Positions 51,515 through 60,998 of a stretch of 64,000 nt of DNA are shown here, piece by piece. Below the pieces are notes generated by a model. It saw only the letters and a program-made list of their open reading frames with translations. It had not been told where the DNA came from and did no database searches. The DNA is from Fabrea salina (Eukaryota > Ciliophora > Heterotrichea > Heterotrichida > Fabreidae), in the NCBI GenBank assembly GCA_022984795.1, contig JALIHJ010000052.1, forward strand, positions 62,001 to 126,000, written 5' to 3'. Numbering within the stretch: position 1 is the first letter of the stretch; the number at the start of each line of letters is the position of its first letter. The translations under genes were made by a program, and so were the position numbers.

Positions 51515-54500
51515 ATGGAATTGATTTTACCTTCAAAACTCGAACATTTCTTAGACGAGCCTTCAGACTCCAGAGTTTGGGTGCAAACAAGGTACCCAGT
51601 CACTGCTTGGAGCTCTGAAGTGCAGAGCCAAAAACTCGACGAAATTACAGATGGACTGTTTGAAACAGATACAAGCTGTTTAGAAGTTTTGAATTACTTA
51701 GACCTACTTGTATCCTACATCCTTGAAGCACCTGAACTCAACAAAAAGACCCAAGTGCTCTTACTGGACTTACTCACCGCCGCAATGAAGGCTTCTCTGA
51801 AACTAGCAGAGTCCCGCTCAGGCAATACTGAGCAAATTCAAACTGTAATCAAACTTTACCTTTTGCTGATTTCTGAAATGCTAAACAGAGGTTTGAACCT
51901 CAACAGCAGCAAAGCTGTCAAAGCAGTGAGTTTGAGTCTGAACTCAGAAGCTAAGTGGATTTGGAGCGGAAAAAGCGAAGAAAGAGTAGTGGAGATCCTT
52001 ATGGAAATAGTGTTTTCTCAGGTTGAAAGGGGACTTAAAGAAGAAATCTGTGAAATAATAGCTTGGGTAGAAGAAAAGGCAAAGGAAGAACTTTGGGAAG
52101 GCTGGCAAGCCCGAATAATCAACATTTTGTTTCAGGAAAAAGACTCAGTTATTTCTCCCATTGTAAGTATTTTAAGGTGCGTGCCTGCTCTTGCGTGTGA
52201 GTTACTTAGGAACTTGTCTAAGTTGGCTTTGGAAGAAGTTCAAGTCAACGACACTCAAGGAATCAAAAACATAGCTGCTTTCATTGAGAAGTTAGCTGTG
52301 GGACTTCCTAAAGAGCTTTTGAAAAACATTTCAGTGCTGGTGTCCTTACTAGACTGCGAAAACTACTCTTTGAGGAACTCAGTGGTTATTTCCATAGGGG
52401 AGATTGTTTGCTACCTGATTAAAACTGACCAAAGTGAGAACGCAGAAAAGGACACTACTACCAACTACAGGGAGCAACTAATAGACATCCTTGAGTCCAG
52501 AGTGCTTGACAAGTCTAGTTACTGCCGAAGCAAAGTCCTAGATGTACTTACTAAACTTAACAACCAAGACTTCCTTCCCAGACACAGGTTCATGCCTACT
52601 CTAGCAGTTGCTGTGTCACGTCTCCACGACAATGCTGTTTTAGTGCGCAAAAAAGCCACTCACTTACTAGAGTCCCTGATTTACCAAAACAAACTTATAG
52701 AGCCTGGAATGAAAATTGAAACCAAAGTCTCAATTGAAGAACAAATTGAAAACCGCAAAGAAAAGGAAAACACTCTCAGAAAAGCAGTTAACGGAGAAGT
52801 AACTGAAGGCTTAGAAACCCTTGAACCCGAAGAACTCAAACAAGCCCACGTGAAAGAACAACTTGTAGTTAACTTTTTAGAAGAGTACAGAGACATGATT
52901 GTCTTGCTAGAACAAGGCTCAGACTCACTCAAAACTCTTTTGAAAAGCAAAAGTTCGTCTGACGTAACTGGAGCCATAGACGCACTAGTTGCTTGCAGTC
53001 TGAGAGGAGTAACTTCTACCTTTGATTCAATAGTTGCAATGCTAGGACTCATTTGGAACAGAGAACCTGTTGTGCGCAAAGCAGTTTCTCAGGCCTTCAG
53101 CAACTTGTACCTCAACTTAAAACTCCACACTGAAGAAGAGATTATTCAAAACCTTGTTCAGTTGGTTTCCTGGTTGAAACCAGGTCAGTTAACTTCTTTA
53201 GAGGATTTGTTTTGCGAACTGCTAGTTGAACAAGCAGTGCCTCCCCAGATAATTAAAAAGATCTGGAGCCTTTTCAAAACAAAGCAGTCTTACGAAGCAG
53301 CATGTGTTTTAAGGTTTGTGTCCTTAGCTGACCCTACTTTTTTGCAGAGGAGGTATGACAACTTCGCAGGTTCTGCTTTGAACTGCAGTAACTGGAAAGT
53401 AGTTACAGAAGTGTTGCTTGCATTCGAAAGACTCGGAAACCAAGGCGAAAAAACTGAACACTTACTTGCACAAGCTACTCAGAAACTATTTGAACTCGAA
53501 GGACAAGGCTGGTTTGGAGTGGCTGAACAACTAGTTAGAACTATTTCTAGCATTTGCAGTCAGCCTTTAACACTGCTTAAAGTTGTAGCTATCAAAGCAC
53601 TCCAGCCACTTCTTGGAAACTCAGCTTCAGAGACTCAGATTGCTAAGTCTATTTTTGTGATCTCTGAAATTGCACTTAAAGTAGTTATTTACGGAGACAA
53701 AGTTGCAAGTGCTTTTAAAAAGCAAATGAGCGACCTTCAAAAAGAAGACGAAATGGAAGAAATAGTAGGGGGAAAACAAGCCCAAGTAGAAATAGAACTT
53801 AAACAAATCTCCTACGCCCAAGAAAAAGTAGTTGTTAACGGAATAGTTGGGCAAGTAACACCTTTAGTTACAACTTTAGCTCAGAACTTAGACACACTTA
53901 AGTCTGACCTGCTTAAGAAAAGCGTAGTCGTGAGTTTATCCAAAATTATGTGCCTCAACCAAGCCATTTGTGAAAGGAACCTAGACACCCTACTTCAAAT
54001 TGCTCAAAATGGCAGCACAGAAGCCATTAGGTGTACAGGAGTGATTGCCTTAGGCGACCTTATAATGCGTCACCCCAACTTACTTGACTCTTACTCGCAA
54101 CACTTGTTTTCTAAGTTAGCAGACCAAAGTTTAAAGGTCCGCAAAAAGGCCCTTTTGGTTATTTCCCACTTAGTGCTGAACGACATGCTGAAGATGAAAG
54201 GGCTAATGGCAAACGTGCTGCAGTGCTACTTAGACAAAGACTTGAAGTCAGTAGTAGCTATTTTCTTACAAGAACTCTACCAAAAAGACTCCCAAGCCTT
54301 GTTCAACATGATACCTGACTCCCTAAGTAACTTGCAAAAAGCCAGTTTGCAGCACTCCCAGTTCAAAAGAATTGCTGACTTACTGCTAAACTACGTTGAA
54401 AAAGAAAGACACATTGAAAACTTAATAGAAAAACTCAGCAAAAAGTTCATAGGCTGTGAAGAACCTGAAGCCCTGAACTACGGATACTGCATCTCAGTGC

Positions 54501-54718
54501 TGCCTGTGAACGAAAAAGGTCTTAGGAAGATGCTTGACACAGTAGCTTACTGGCAACCCAAAGTAAGTTGTGACTCGCAACTAGAAACTTACTTCAACAA
54601 CATACTTTTAAAGTGCAAGAAAAACTGGAAACCTGAGTCGAAAATCCTACTTGAAGAGTTCGAAGCTGGCATGAAGGGAGAAGAAGACGTTGTGCGCAGA
54701 AGAAAAGTTAGAGCTTAA
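51515..54718 (+). CDS. NCAPD2: Condensin subunit CAP-D2 (CND1), HEAT-repeat protein
   Basis: A 1,067-residue HEAT-repeat protein. Family segments include LRNSVVISIGEIV, the mid-region ATHLLESLIYQNKLI, SDVTGAIDALVACSLRGVTS and MLGLIWNREPVVRKAVSQAF followed by YLN (compare LIWSKE... AYRxLYLN). The Cnd1 block is GVIALGDLIMRHPNLLDSYS with LADQSLKVRKKALLVISHLV (about 840-930). CAP-D2 helps condensin I compact chromosomes. It is about 300 residues shorter than animal CAP-D2, lacking the long C-terminal phospho-tail. It ends 4 bp from the convergent gene. Confidence 0.87.
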   Translation: MELILPSKLEHFLDEPSDSRVWVQTRYPVTAWSSEVQSQKLDEITDGLFETDTSCLEVLNYLDLLVSYILEAPELNKKTQVLLLDLLTAAMKASLKLAESRSGNTEQIQTVIKLYLLLISEMLNRGLNLNSSKAVKAVSLSLNSEAKWIWSGKSEERVVEILMEIVFSQVERGLKEEICEIIAWVEEKAKEELWEGWQARIINILFQEKDSVISPIVSILRCVPALACELLRNLSKLALEEVQVNDTQGIKNIAAFIEKLAVGLPKELLKNISVLVSLLDCENYSLRNSVVISIGEIVCYLIKTDQSENAEKDTTTNYREQLIDILESRVLDKSSYCRSKVLDVLTKLNNQDFLPRHRFMPTLAVAVSRLHDNAVLVRKKATHLLESLIYQNKLIEPGMKIETKVSIEEQIENRKEKENTLRKAVNGEVTEGLETLEPEELKQAHVKEQLVVNFLEEYRDMIVLLEQGSDSLKTLLKSKSSSDVTGAIDALVACSLRGVTSTFDSIVAMLGLIWNREPVVRKAVSQAFSNLYLNLKLHTEEEIIQNLVQLVSWLKPGQLTSLEDLFCELLVEQAVPPQIIKKIWSLFKTKQSYEAACVLRFVSLADPTFLQRRYDNFAGSALNCSNWKVVTEVLLAFERLGNQGEKTEHLLAQATQKLFELEGQGWFGVAEQLVRTISSICSQPLTLLKVVAIKALQPLLGNSASETQIAKSIFVISEIALKVVIYGDKVASAFKKQMSDLQKEDEMEEIVGGKQAQVEIELKQISYAQEKVVVNGIVGQVTPLVTTLAQNLDTLKSDLLKKSVVVSLSKIMCLNQAICERNLDTLLQIAQNGSTEAIRCTGVIALGDLIMRHPNLLDSYSQHLFSKLADQSLKVRKKALLVISHLVLNDMLKMKGLMANVLQCYLDKDLKSVVAIFLQELYQKDSQALFNMIPDSLSNLQKASLQHSQFKRIADLLLNYVEKERHIENLIEKLSKKFIGCEEPEALNYGYCISVLPVNEKGLRKMLDTVAYWQPKVSCDSQLETYFNNILLKCKKNWKPESKILLEEFEAGMKGEEDVVRRRKVRA

Positions 54719-54722
54719 TCAA

Positions 54723-55727
54723 TTAAACGTTTAGTCTAGTGTGCAGTCTTTGGAGTTTTTTCCTTGCGTCCATCACAAGCTGATTTTGGTTTCCGAGAGT
54801 TTGGAACATCTTAATAAGGACTGAGTGGCCCTGTCCTTTAAAAGTGCCTTCGAGTTCTATGATTTCTAAGGCTTTTGACAAAGCTTCTTCGTGGAAGCCG
54901 TACTCAAACTTAACGTTGGCCAGTTCAATGTGTCTTGGAATGTCGAAGGGGTCCTCACTTATGTGCTTTTCAGCCATTTCGACTACATTTCTGTATTCTG
55001 ACAAGTTGACTCCTGAGTAAACTTCTTCTATTTCTTTTTGGATTTCTAAAAGTTCGTTTTTGAGTTCTTCGTTTTGGTCAATAGTCATTTTGAACCTAGA
55101 AAATATTTGTTTCATGTACTCATCTGCTGTTGCATGCTCTTCCATACCCATGTAGGACTTAAGTAGTCCCAGCAGACAAGTAAGTTCGTATTTGTCTCTG
55201 AACTTTTGCTGGGACAAAGCTTCTCTGTAAGCTTCTGCTGCGTTTTTGTAGTCACTTTCTTTTAAAAAGTCGTAAGCTGCGTTCAGTAACTGCTTTAAAA
55301 CATCTTCTTCAGTTGAGAGTCCTGAAAGGATCTTGATGTCTGTCAGCATTTGGTTGAGTTGCTTTTCGTCAGGCATACCTTCTTGTCTGTGAATGGCGTT
55401 TCCTTTGTTAATTAAGTACAGTGTAGGCACTTTCAGAACTTGCAGGGCTGAACTGAGTTCAGTCTGCTCTTCTATGTTAAGGCCTCCTAAAGCCCACTGT
55501 CCTTGAGCTTCGGCAGCGTGCTTTTGTAAGACTTGTTGGAGTTTTGCACAGTGCACTGACCAATCTGTATAGCAGTGAAGCAAAACTGGTACTTCAGATT
55601 GCATAACTTTGCTGTACCAGTCTGCTACTGAGTCCACACTGAAGATGCTTTTTGAGTAAGTTTCTAGAACCTTTTTAGCTTGATCTTTTGCGTCTTCTGA
55701 GAATTTCCTCACGAGTGTTTTAAGCAT
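54723..55727 (-). CDS. Thioredoxin-fold plus TPR protein (CnoX/YbbN-like), active-site Cys incomplete
   Basis: A 334-residue protein with a probable mitochondrial presequence (MLKTLVRKFSEDA), a thioredoxin-like domain (about 30-135; VPVLLHCYTDWSVHCAKLQQ, then LKVPTLYLINKG) and a TPR-rich C-terminal half (about 140-330). The order matches bacterial CnoX/YbbN, a co-chaperone handing clients to chaperonin. The active site reads S-V-H-C instead of CxxC, so disulfide exchange of the classic kind is unlikely. Its ATG is only 3 bp from the divergent channel gene. Confidence 0.8.
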   Translation of the reverse strand: MLKTLVRKFSEDAKDQAKKVLETYSKSIFSVDSVADWYSKVMQSEVPVLLHCYTDWSVHCAKLQQVLQKHAAEAQGQWALGGLNIEEQTELSSALQVLKVPTLYLINKGNAIHRQEGMPDEKQLNQMLTDIKILSGLSTEEDVLKQLLNAAYDFLKESDYKNAAEAYREALSQQKFRDKYELTCLLGLLKSYMGMEEHATADEYMKQIFSRFKMTIDQNEELKNELLEIQKEIEEVYSGVNLSEYRNVVEMAEKHISEDPFDIPRHIELANVKFEYGFHEEALSKALEIIELEGTFKGQGHSVLIKMFQTLGNQNQLVMDARKKLQRLHTRLNV

Positions 55728-55730
55728 AAT
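55728..55730. promoter_or_regulatory. 3-bp divergent spacer between two start codons
   Basis: CAT-AAT-ATG: the shortest divergent spacing in the window, between the thioredoxin/TPR gene and the channel gene. Both 5' UTRs, if any, overlap the opposite coding region. Confidence 0.5.
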
Positions 55731-58286
55731 ATGGAAAAACTTGCAACACCCCTAAGTGCCCGCAGTATTCAAACTAACTTAGAAGAGTCAAACGACTCTT
55801 GCTGGGGATTTGAGTCAGTTAAAAGACTCAGGAAAGCTGAAAGCAAGTATGAAAAAGAAATTCCCAGGTTTATTTTCCGTTTAAGTGCTAAATGGAGAGT
55901 TTATTGGGACATCATGATTGTGCTGACTACAATATACAACTGCTTGGCTTTGCCCTTCTTCTTGGCCTTTAATTCAAGTCTGCTGGAGAGCCTTTATATT
56001 CTTCTATCAGACACTACGATAGATCTACTTTTTATCGCTGATATTTTAGTCAATTTCAGAACAACTTACATTAAAGACACTACTAAAGAAGAGATCTACG
56101 ACGCTAAGCTGATAGCAAAGCACTACATCACTAGCGGAAACTTCTTTATAGACTTGGTTCCTTCCGTTCCGTATGATTTGATAGCTTACCTGATTGGCGC
56201 GGGCCCCACTGGATTATCTTTGCTCAGAGTGGTGAAGTTTGTGAGGGTTTTAAGGATAACTAAGTTCATCAACTTTATGAGGATCCACGAAACTATGAAG
56301 TTGAGTCTCAGACTTCTGCAAAGAATCGTTTTTATAATCCTGTACTTGCACATTATAGGGTGCATTTGGTTCTTGATTGTTTCGAGGGACGAAGAATGGG
56401 TCCCCATAACTGACTCTATTTTGTCAGAAACTGATATTTACGACACTGGAGTTACTAAGCAGTACTGGATGAGTTTCTATCACTCTTTGTTTTACTTAGT
56501 GGGCATTGAAATGGGGGTTTCAAATAAGACCCAGTATATAGTATCAGCTGTAGCTTACTTGGTAGGGGCTATGGTCACAGCTGTGATATTTGGTGACTTA
56601 GTAGTGATTGTGGACAGCCTGAACAGAAAGTCCACAAAGTTCAACGAAACCAAAAACAACATACTAACCACTATGAAGAACATGCGACTCAAAGAAGATT
56701 TGCAGATGAGAATCATAGACTTTTTCAACTCGACTTACCACATAAGGGAGGAAAGGGACGAGTACGAGCAGTTCATTGAGTGTTTGCCTCCTTCTTTGCT
56801 AATACAGGTGTACCGGTTCATCTTTAAACCTACCGTTAGCAAAAACCCTTTTTTCAAACTAGATGATGGTTTGTTCGACTTTTTGTTTCTTAGAATGGAA
56901 AACAAGTTTTTTCAGCCAGAGTTTGCAGTGGTTGACCAGTTTGAAGAAGGAAAGGAGTTCTATTTCATAGCTAGTAGTTCGTGTGCAGTTGAAGTGCTTG
57001 ATGAAAATGGAAGCCTGCACCACTCAAGAGTGCTTAAGCCAGGAAGTTATTTTGGAGAAGTAAGTTTGCTGTACAAAACCGAAAGAACAGCCACTGTAAG
57101 GACTCTCAACTACACTAACTTGATAGTTCTGAGTGCTGATGACTTCCAGGAAATGATTACTAAGTTTTCAGGAGTTAAAAGGTTCTTGCTGAAGTATGCC
57201 TCAACTTACAGAGACAAACGAAAAGTTTTTTTAAGAAAAACACTTTTGAAGGTTGCGTACTTAAACGCTTTGAACAACCAGTACCTAGACGAACTTCTTT
57301 ACTCCATGAAAAAAGTCAACTTTAACAAAAAAACTTATTTGTTTGAAGAAGGGGAAGTGATTGACAAGGTGTTTTTTATACTAGAAGGAAAGGTTTCTGT
57401 AGGGATTGAAGTGAGGGAAAGTTCTCTGAAAAGAATCATTGAAACTGAAAAAATAAAAACACCTTCTAGACAGCCAATGACTATGCTAACTCCTTTAGTA
57501 AGGACTTCTAAAGTTAGGCTGCCTCTGGACACTGTAGAGAAAGGAGGAGTTCTTTGTTCTAAAATAGCTCTCATTAACTCTGCGTCTATGGTTTCTTGCA
57601 GAGCTAAAACTGACGTAGAAGCTTTAGTGCTTAGCACTGAAACCTTAACAGCTCTAGCTGAAAAGTTGCCTAGACTGAAGCACCACATTGAAAAGACTAA
57701 AAGCAGTTTGAAGTTCTACGACAACTTTAGGGATGAAGTCTTATACAGAAACATTCCCATTGACATCTACAAAGACCATGCAAACTCCTTTGGACTCCCT
57801 AAAGAAACCTGGAAAATCTACACTAAGATGAAAAACAACATCATTACACTAGTTCACCGAAGAAGAAACAGACTTAAAAAAGGCATTTTTACAGTTAAAG
57901 GACTTGTCGAAAGACTCACAACAGTATTCGAACTGGAGAAAATGGGCAAAGAAGAAGTTGCTAAGAAAATCTCTGAAGGAAAGGTGAAGTTAGAGTCCTT
58001 GAAAGCTGTTGATTTACTTCACTTGCAGGACTTTGAAAACCCTGTCCTCTCGCAGTTCGCAGCAAGGGCTAAAGAAGCAGAACTAGCACGTGACTTTTTA
58101 TTTGAAAAGTTTATGAAGTCTATGGTCAGATGTGACAACTTCAGTATTAAGTCTGAAAGAGCCCAAAACCTTATGTTGGACATTGAAAGGTTACTTAACG
58201 AACTGATTGAATTGTCGCAGAAGCAAAAAGCTCCCCCGCCTCTTTTCAAAAGGACCTTTATTCCAGGCAAGTTTAAACTTCGTTAA
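55731..58286 (+). CDS. Cyclic-nucleotide-binding voltage-gated channel (CNG/HCN/EAG superfamily) with unusual pore
   Basis: An 851-residue channel. S1-S3 follow a short head (S2-S3: LLFIADILVNFRTTY). S4 keeps a voltage-sensor pattern (SLLRVVKFVRVLRITKF, a basic residue at every third position). The pore has FYHSLFYLVGIEMG in place of the K+ filter GYG. S6 continues as VAYLVGAMVTAVIFGDLVV, with a C-linker (about 305-360). A first cNMP-binding domain has the phosphate cassette SYFGEVSLLYKTERTATVRT (about 442-461). A second, degenerate one (FEEGEVIDKVFFILEGKVSV) carries an insertion. The C-terminal about 150 residues are helical. Channel family is sure; ion selectivity is not. Confidence 0.88.
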   Translation: MEKLATPLSARSIQTNLEESNDSCWGFESVKRLRKAESKYEKEIPRFIFRLSAKWRVYWDIMIVLTTIYNCLALPFFLAFNSSLLESLYILLSDTTIDLLFIADILVNFRTTYIKDTTKEEIYDAKLIAKHYITSGNFFIDLVPSVPYDLIAYLIGAGPTGLSLLRVVKFVRVLRITKFINFMRIHETMKLSLRLLQRIVFIILYLHIIGCIWFLIVSRDEEWVPITDSILSETDIYDTGVTKQYWMSFYHSLFYLVGIEMGVSNKTQYIVSAVAYLVGAMVTAVIFGDLVVIVDSLNRKSTKFNETKNNILTTMKNMRLKEDLQMRIIDFFNSTYHIREERDEYEQFIECLPPSLLIQVYRFIFKPTVSKNPFFKLDDGLFDFLFLRMENKFFQPEFAVVDQFEEGKEFYFIASSSCAVEVLDENGSLHHSRVLKPGSYFGEVSLLYKTERTATVRTLNYTNLIVLSADDFQEMITKFSGVKRFLLKYASTYRDKRKVFLRKTLLKVAYLNALNNQYLDELLYSMKKVNFNKKTYLFEEGEVIDKVFFILEGKVSVGIEVRESSLKRIIETEKIKTPSRQPMTMLTPLVRTSKVRLPLDTVEKGGVLCSKIALINSASMVSCRAKTDVEALVLSTETLTALAEKLPRLKHHIEKTKSSLKFYDNFRDEVLYRNIPIDIYKDHANSFGLPKETWKIYTKMKNNIITLVHRRRNRLKKGIFTVKGLVERLTTVFELEKMGKEEVAKKISEGKVKLESLKAVDLLHLQDFENPVLSQFAARAKEAELARDFLFEKFMKSMVRCDNFSIKSERAQNLMLDIERLLNELIELSQKQKAPPPLFKRTFIPGKFKLR

Positions 58287-58302
58287 GATTAATTACAATA
58301 AG

Positions 58303-59541
58303 TCAGTAGTTACTGCGCATAAATATCTTTGCTTCTGGAGGGTAAGGGTGGCTTTCGGGGGTAGCTTCTTCAGACTCTTTCCAAACTTTTATGGTTTTGT
58401 CGCAGTGTCCTGTGATCAGCCTCAGTCCTGATTTATCGAAACTAGCAGAGTAAACTGCACTTTCACAGCTTAGCGTTCCTGGCTGCAACTTTGGGTATTC
58501 TTCCTGGAACTTGTAGCCACTTTCATAGTCCCAAAAGCACAGCGATCCGTTGTCTCCTGCAGAAGCCATTACATTGTCCTCGTTTATGCTGACTTCGTGA
58601 ACTATGCCTTCGTGCCCTGTGAAGTTCCTTAAGAACTCGCCTTCAGGACACTTCCAAAGCTTGATGTTGTCTGCTCCAGCTGAAACAAAAGTGTATTCGT
58701 ACTGGTGGAACTTAAGGTCCCTTATTGCCTTTTTGTGTCTTGTAAGAGTGTTGATGCACTTCCCAGTGCCTAAGTCCCATAGTTTTACTGTGGCATCTGC
58801 TGAGCCTGTGGCTACTTGTGGTTCTGCGTTTTGAGTAACGCATGAAAACACTGTGTCCATGTGGCCTTCTAACACCCTTACTTGGGAGTTAGTTCTGATG
58901 TCCCAGACTCTAGCTACGCAGTCTCTACTCCCGGTCACCAAAACGTCCAAACTAGGGTGCAGACTTAAGGTGTACACTCCACTTAAGTGCCCGTGGAAGT
59001 GCCTGATGATTTTGTTTTGTTCTAAATCCCAACACATCACTGACTTGTCTTCTCCGCAAGAAAATAAGTAAGAGTGGCGGTCACTTACTTTCACAGACCT
59101 CACTGAATGAATGTGTCCCACTAAAGTTAACTTGAGAGTTCCACTTGCTAAGTCCCAAATCTTGATAGTTCTGTCTGTAGACCCAGTTGCAAACCAAGCA
59201 TTTGAAGGGTCCACGGAAACAGAACGCACCCAGCCATTGTGGCCACTTATAACTCGCATGAGTTCCCAAGGAGCATGCCACCTAGGTTCTAAACTCCTTA
59301 CCCTTGCATTAAGGTACTTGTTGTCGTAAACCTGAAGTTGATCTGAGGATTCTTTTTTCTCAGCAAGCAGTTCTTCCAAGCTGTTTAGTTTTCTTTTCTT
59401 GTTTAGAGGTTCATTAAACATCCTCCTAGCTTTGAAGTTTTGGACTTCTTCTGTTAGTTCTGGGTCTTTGTAGCACTTCCCCAGTTCAGAGGTAAACACT
59501 TTTGCTGTTTTATTGAGATTAAGTAATATTTTTTGTTCCAT
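58303..59541 (-). CDS. PLRG1: PRP46/PLRG1 spliceosomal WD40 protein
   Basis: A 412-residue component of the Prp19/NTC complex of the spliceosome. After a hydrophilic head (1-85) comes the family hallmark [20 protein letters not shown], then seven WD repeats with PRP46-specific text: [60 protein letters not shown] and [16 protein letters not shown]. It is needed for activating splicing, fitting a genome with 15-nt introns. Its ATG is 4 bp from the divergent SNAP gene. Confidence 0.94.
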   Translation of the reverse strand: MEQKILLNLNKTAKVFTSELGKCYKDPELTEEVQNFKARRMFNEPLNKKRKLNSLEELLAEKKESSDQLQVYDNKYLNARVRSLEPRWHAPWELMRVISGHNGWVRSVSVDPSNAWFATGSTDRTIKIWDLASGTLKLTLVGHIHSVRSVKVSDRHSYLFSCGEDKSVMCWDLEQNKIIRHFHGHLSGVYTLSLHPSLDVLVTGSRDCVARVWDIRTNSQVRVLEGHMDTVFSCVTQNAEPQVATGSADATVKLWDLGTGKCINTLTRHKKAIRDLKFHQYEYTFVSAGADNIKLWKCPEGEFLRNFTGHEGIVHEVSINEDNVMASAGDNGSLCFWDYESGYKFQEEYPKLQPGTLSCESAVYSASFDKSGLRLITGHCDKTIKVWKESEEATPESHPYPPEAKIFMRSNY

Positions 59542-59545
59542 TATT
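59542..59545. promoter_or_regulatory. 4-bp divergent spacer (PRP46 / alpha-SNAP)
   Basis: CAT-TATT-ATG. Start of the SNAP gene is supported by the in-frame intron, so the short spacing is not due to a wrong start for that gene. Confidence 0.5.
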
Positions 59546-60352
59546 ATGCTGAGTCAGAACACTCCTGAGTCTCTCTTCAAGAAAGCCCAAAAAAAACTCA
59601 ACAGCAGAGTCCATAAAGTCTTTTCTTCAAAGAACCAAAGACTCAAGTCTGCTCGGGACCTTTTCTTGCAAGCAGCTTCTATGTACTTGTCTTCGGAGAA
59701 CTGTGAGTTATAAACAGACCAAAAAAGCGCCGAGTGCTACATAAAAGCTGCAGACTGCTTTGCAAGCAGCAATCACGAATTCTACCACAGAGCTGGTCAG
59801 CTTTTGCACAAAACTCAAAGCCCAGACTTTGCTAGGTACTACATCAAAGCTATAGAAGAGTTCCAAACAGAGTCTAAGTACGAGTGCTCAGCAGAAGTTT
59901 GTTTCGAACTAGCTAAGATTTATGAAGGCCAAAACAGTTCTTTTTCAGCTAATTACTACTTGCAAGCAGCTGAGTTTTACAGGCTAATCAAACTAGACAA
60001 AGGCTTAGCTGAGTCTAATGCAAAAGCTGCTGAGCAAATGGTGCTGAGCAGAATGGACACAGTTAACATCAACTATGCAATTAAACTACTAGAGAACTCT
60101 GGCTTGACTTTTTCAAACCACCCCCTTACAAAAAGCTTTTCCAAAAACTGCTTCTTGAAATCAATCCTACTTTGCCTGCTAAACGGCAATATTGACAGAG
60201 CAAAAGAAACTCTTTGGAAGTACCTTTCTGTGGACTTTAAAAACTACGGCCAAAAAAGGTTTATTTCTGAGTTCATCAAACTGGCTAGAGAAAACTGCCC
60301 TGACAACTGGACTGTTCAAATTGTAAATAACATTAAACACTTTTACCTTTAA
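59546..60352 (+). CDS. Alpha-SNAP-like vesicle fusion adaptor (one 15-nt intron)
   Basis: A 263-residue protein after removal of the intron at 59703-59717. It is all-helical with SNAP family landmarks: [18 protein letters not shown] then [30 protein letters not shown], and [20 protein letters not shown] (compare SAKDYFFKAALCHF). SNAP proteins recruit NSF to disassemble SNARE complexes. It is shorter than usual (about 290) but the ending [14 protein letters not shown] aligns with the family end. ATG at 59546 is the first in the exon that splices in frame. Confidence 0.82.
59703..59717 (+). other. 15-nt intron in the alpha-SNAP gene
   Basis: GTGAGTTATAAACAG, phase 1; unspliced reading hits TAA. 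Splicing yields [17 protein letters not shown], a normal SNAP helix pair. It is the only one of the five with GTG rather than GTA. Confidence 0.85.
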
Positions 60353-60353
60353 A

Positions 60354-60992
60354 ATGGATTTAGTAGTGCATTATGAGTGCCCTTATGCAGAAAGGGTGCT
60401 TCTGGTCAAGTCATTCAAAGAAATCGAGTGTAACGAAATTGAAGTAGACTTGTTCCACAAACCAGACTGGTACTTAACAGAAGTTCCTAGTGGAAAAGTT
60501 CCTGGACTCAGAGTCAGAGGTCCCAAGAAGTACGAGTGGCTGCATGAATCTTGGCAGATTTGTGAGTACTTGGATTCTTTTCCAGGGCCTTCTTTGTACC
60601 CTAGAAACCCTTCTTCAACCCCTGACCCACTCATCAAAGCCTTAATAGACCTGCAGATTAAAACTCAAATAGAACCCTTTTGCGACTCTGTGTATAAGTT
60701 TTTAAACACAGGAAAGGGATTGAAAAGCACCAAAACTTTTCTGCAGAGCCTAAACAACTATTACTTCAAAGGAGGCAAGTTCTACATGAACCAAATCTTG
60801 AAGTCAAATGAGCTTACTATAGCTGACATCATGCTTTTCCCGTTTATTGAAAGAGTTTGGGCTCTGAAAAGTACAGTGTTTTCTAGTCTGGAGTTGGACA
60901 ACGTTTGGAGTTGGTTTTTGAATTTAAGCAAACAAAACTGGACTAAAGTTTGCAGGGCCAACCCTGGAGCTTTGCGTGTATATAACCCTTAA
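60354..60992 (+). CDS. Glutathione S-transferase family protein
   Basis: A 212-residue cytosolic GST. The N-terminal thioredoxin-like domain holds the active-site pattern YECPYAERVLLV (Cys9, as in omega and related classes) and the glutathione-binding GKVPGLRV and ESWQICEYL. The helical C-terminal domain has the N-capping ELTIADIMLFPFIERV. It begins just 1 bp after the SNAP stop and ends 6 bp from a convergent stop. Class assignment (omega-like or tau-like) is tentative. Confidence 0.87.
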   Translation: MDLVVHYECPYAERVLLVKSFKEIECNEIEVDLFHKPDWYLTEVPSGKVPGLRVRGPKKYEWLHESWQICEYLDSFPGPSLYPRNPSSTPDPLIKALIDLQIKTQIEPFCDSVYKFLNTGKGLKSTKTFLQSLNNYYFKGGKFYMNQILKSNELTIADIMLFPFIERVWALKSTVFSSLELDNVWSWFLNLSKQNWTKVCRANPGALRVYNP

Positions 60993-60998
60993 ACTTAA

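Noticed and set aside
52163-52176. GTAAGTATTTTAAG, a possible 14-nt intron in CAP-D2
   Set aside because: Not 15 nt; removal would break the frame, and the retained read fits a HEAT helix.
52799-52814. GTAACTGAAGGCTTAG, a possible 16-nt intron in CAP-D2
   Set aside because: Removal would shift the frame of a gene that is continuous on both sides.
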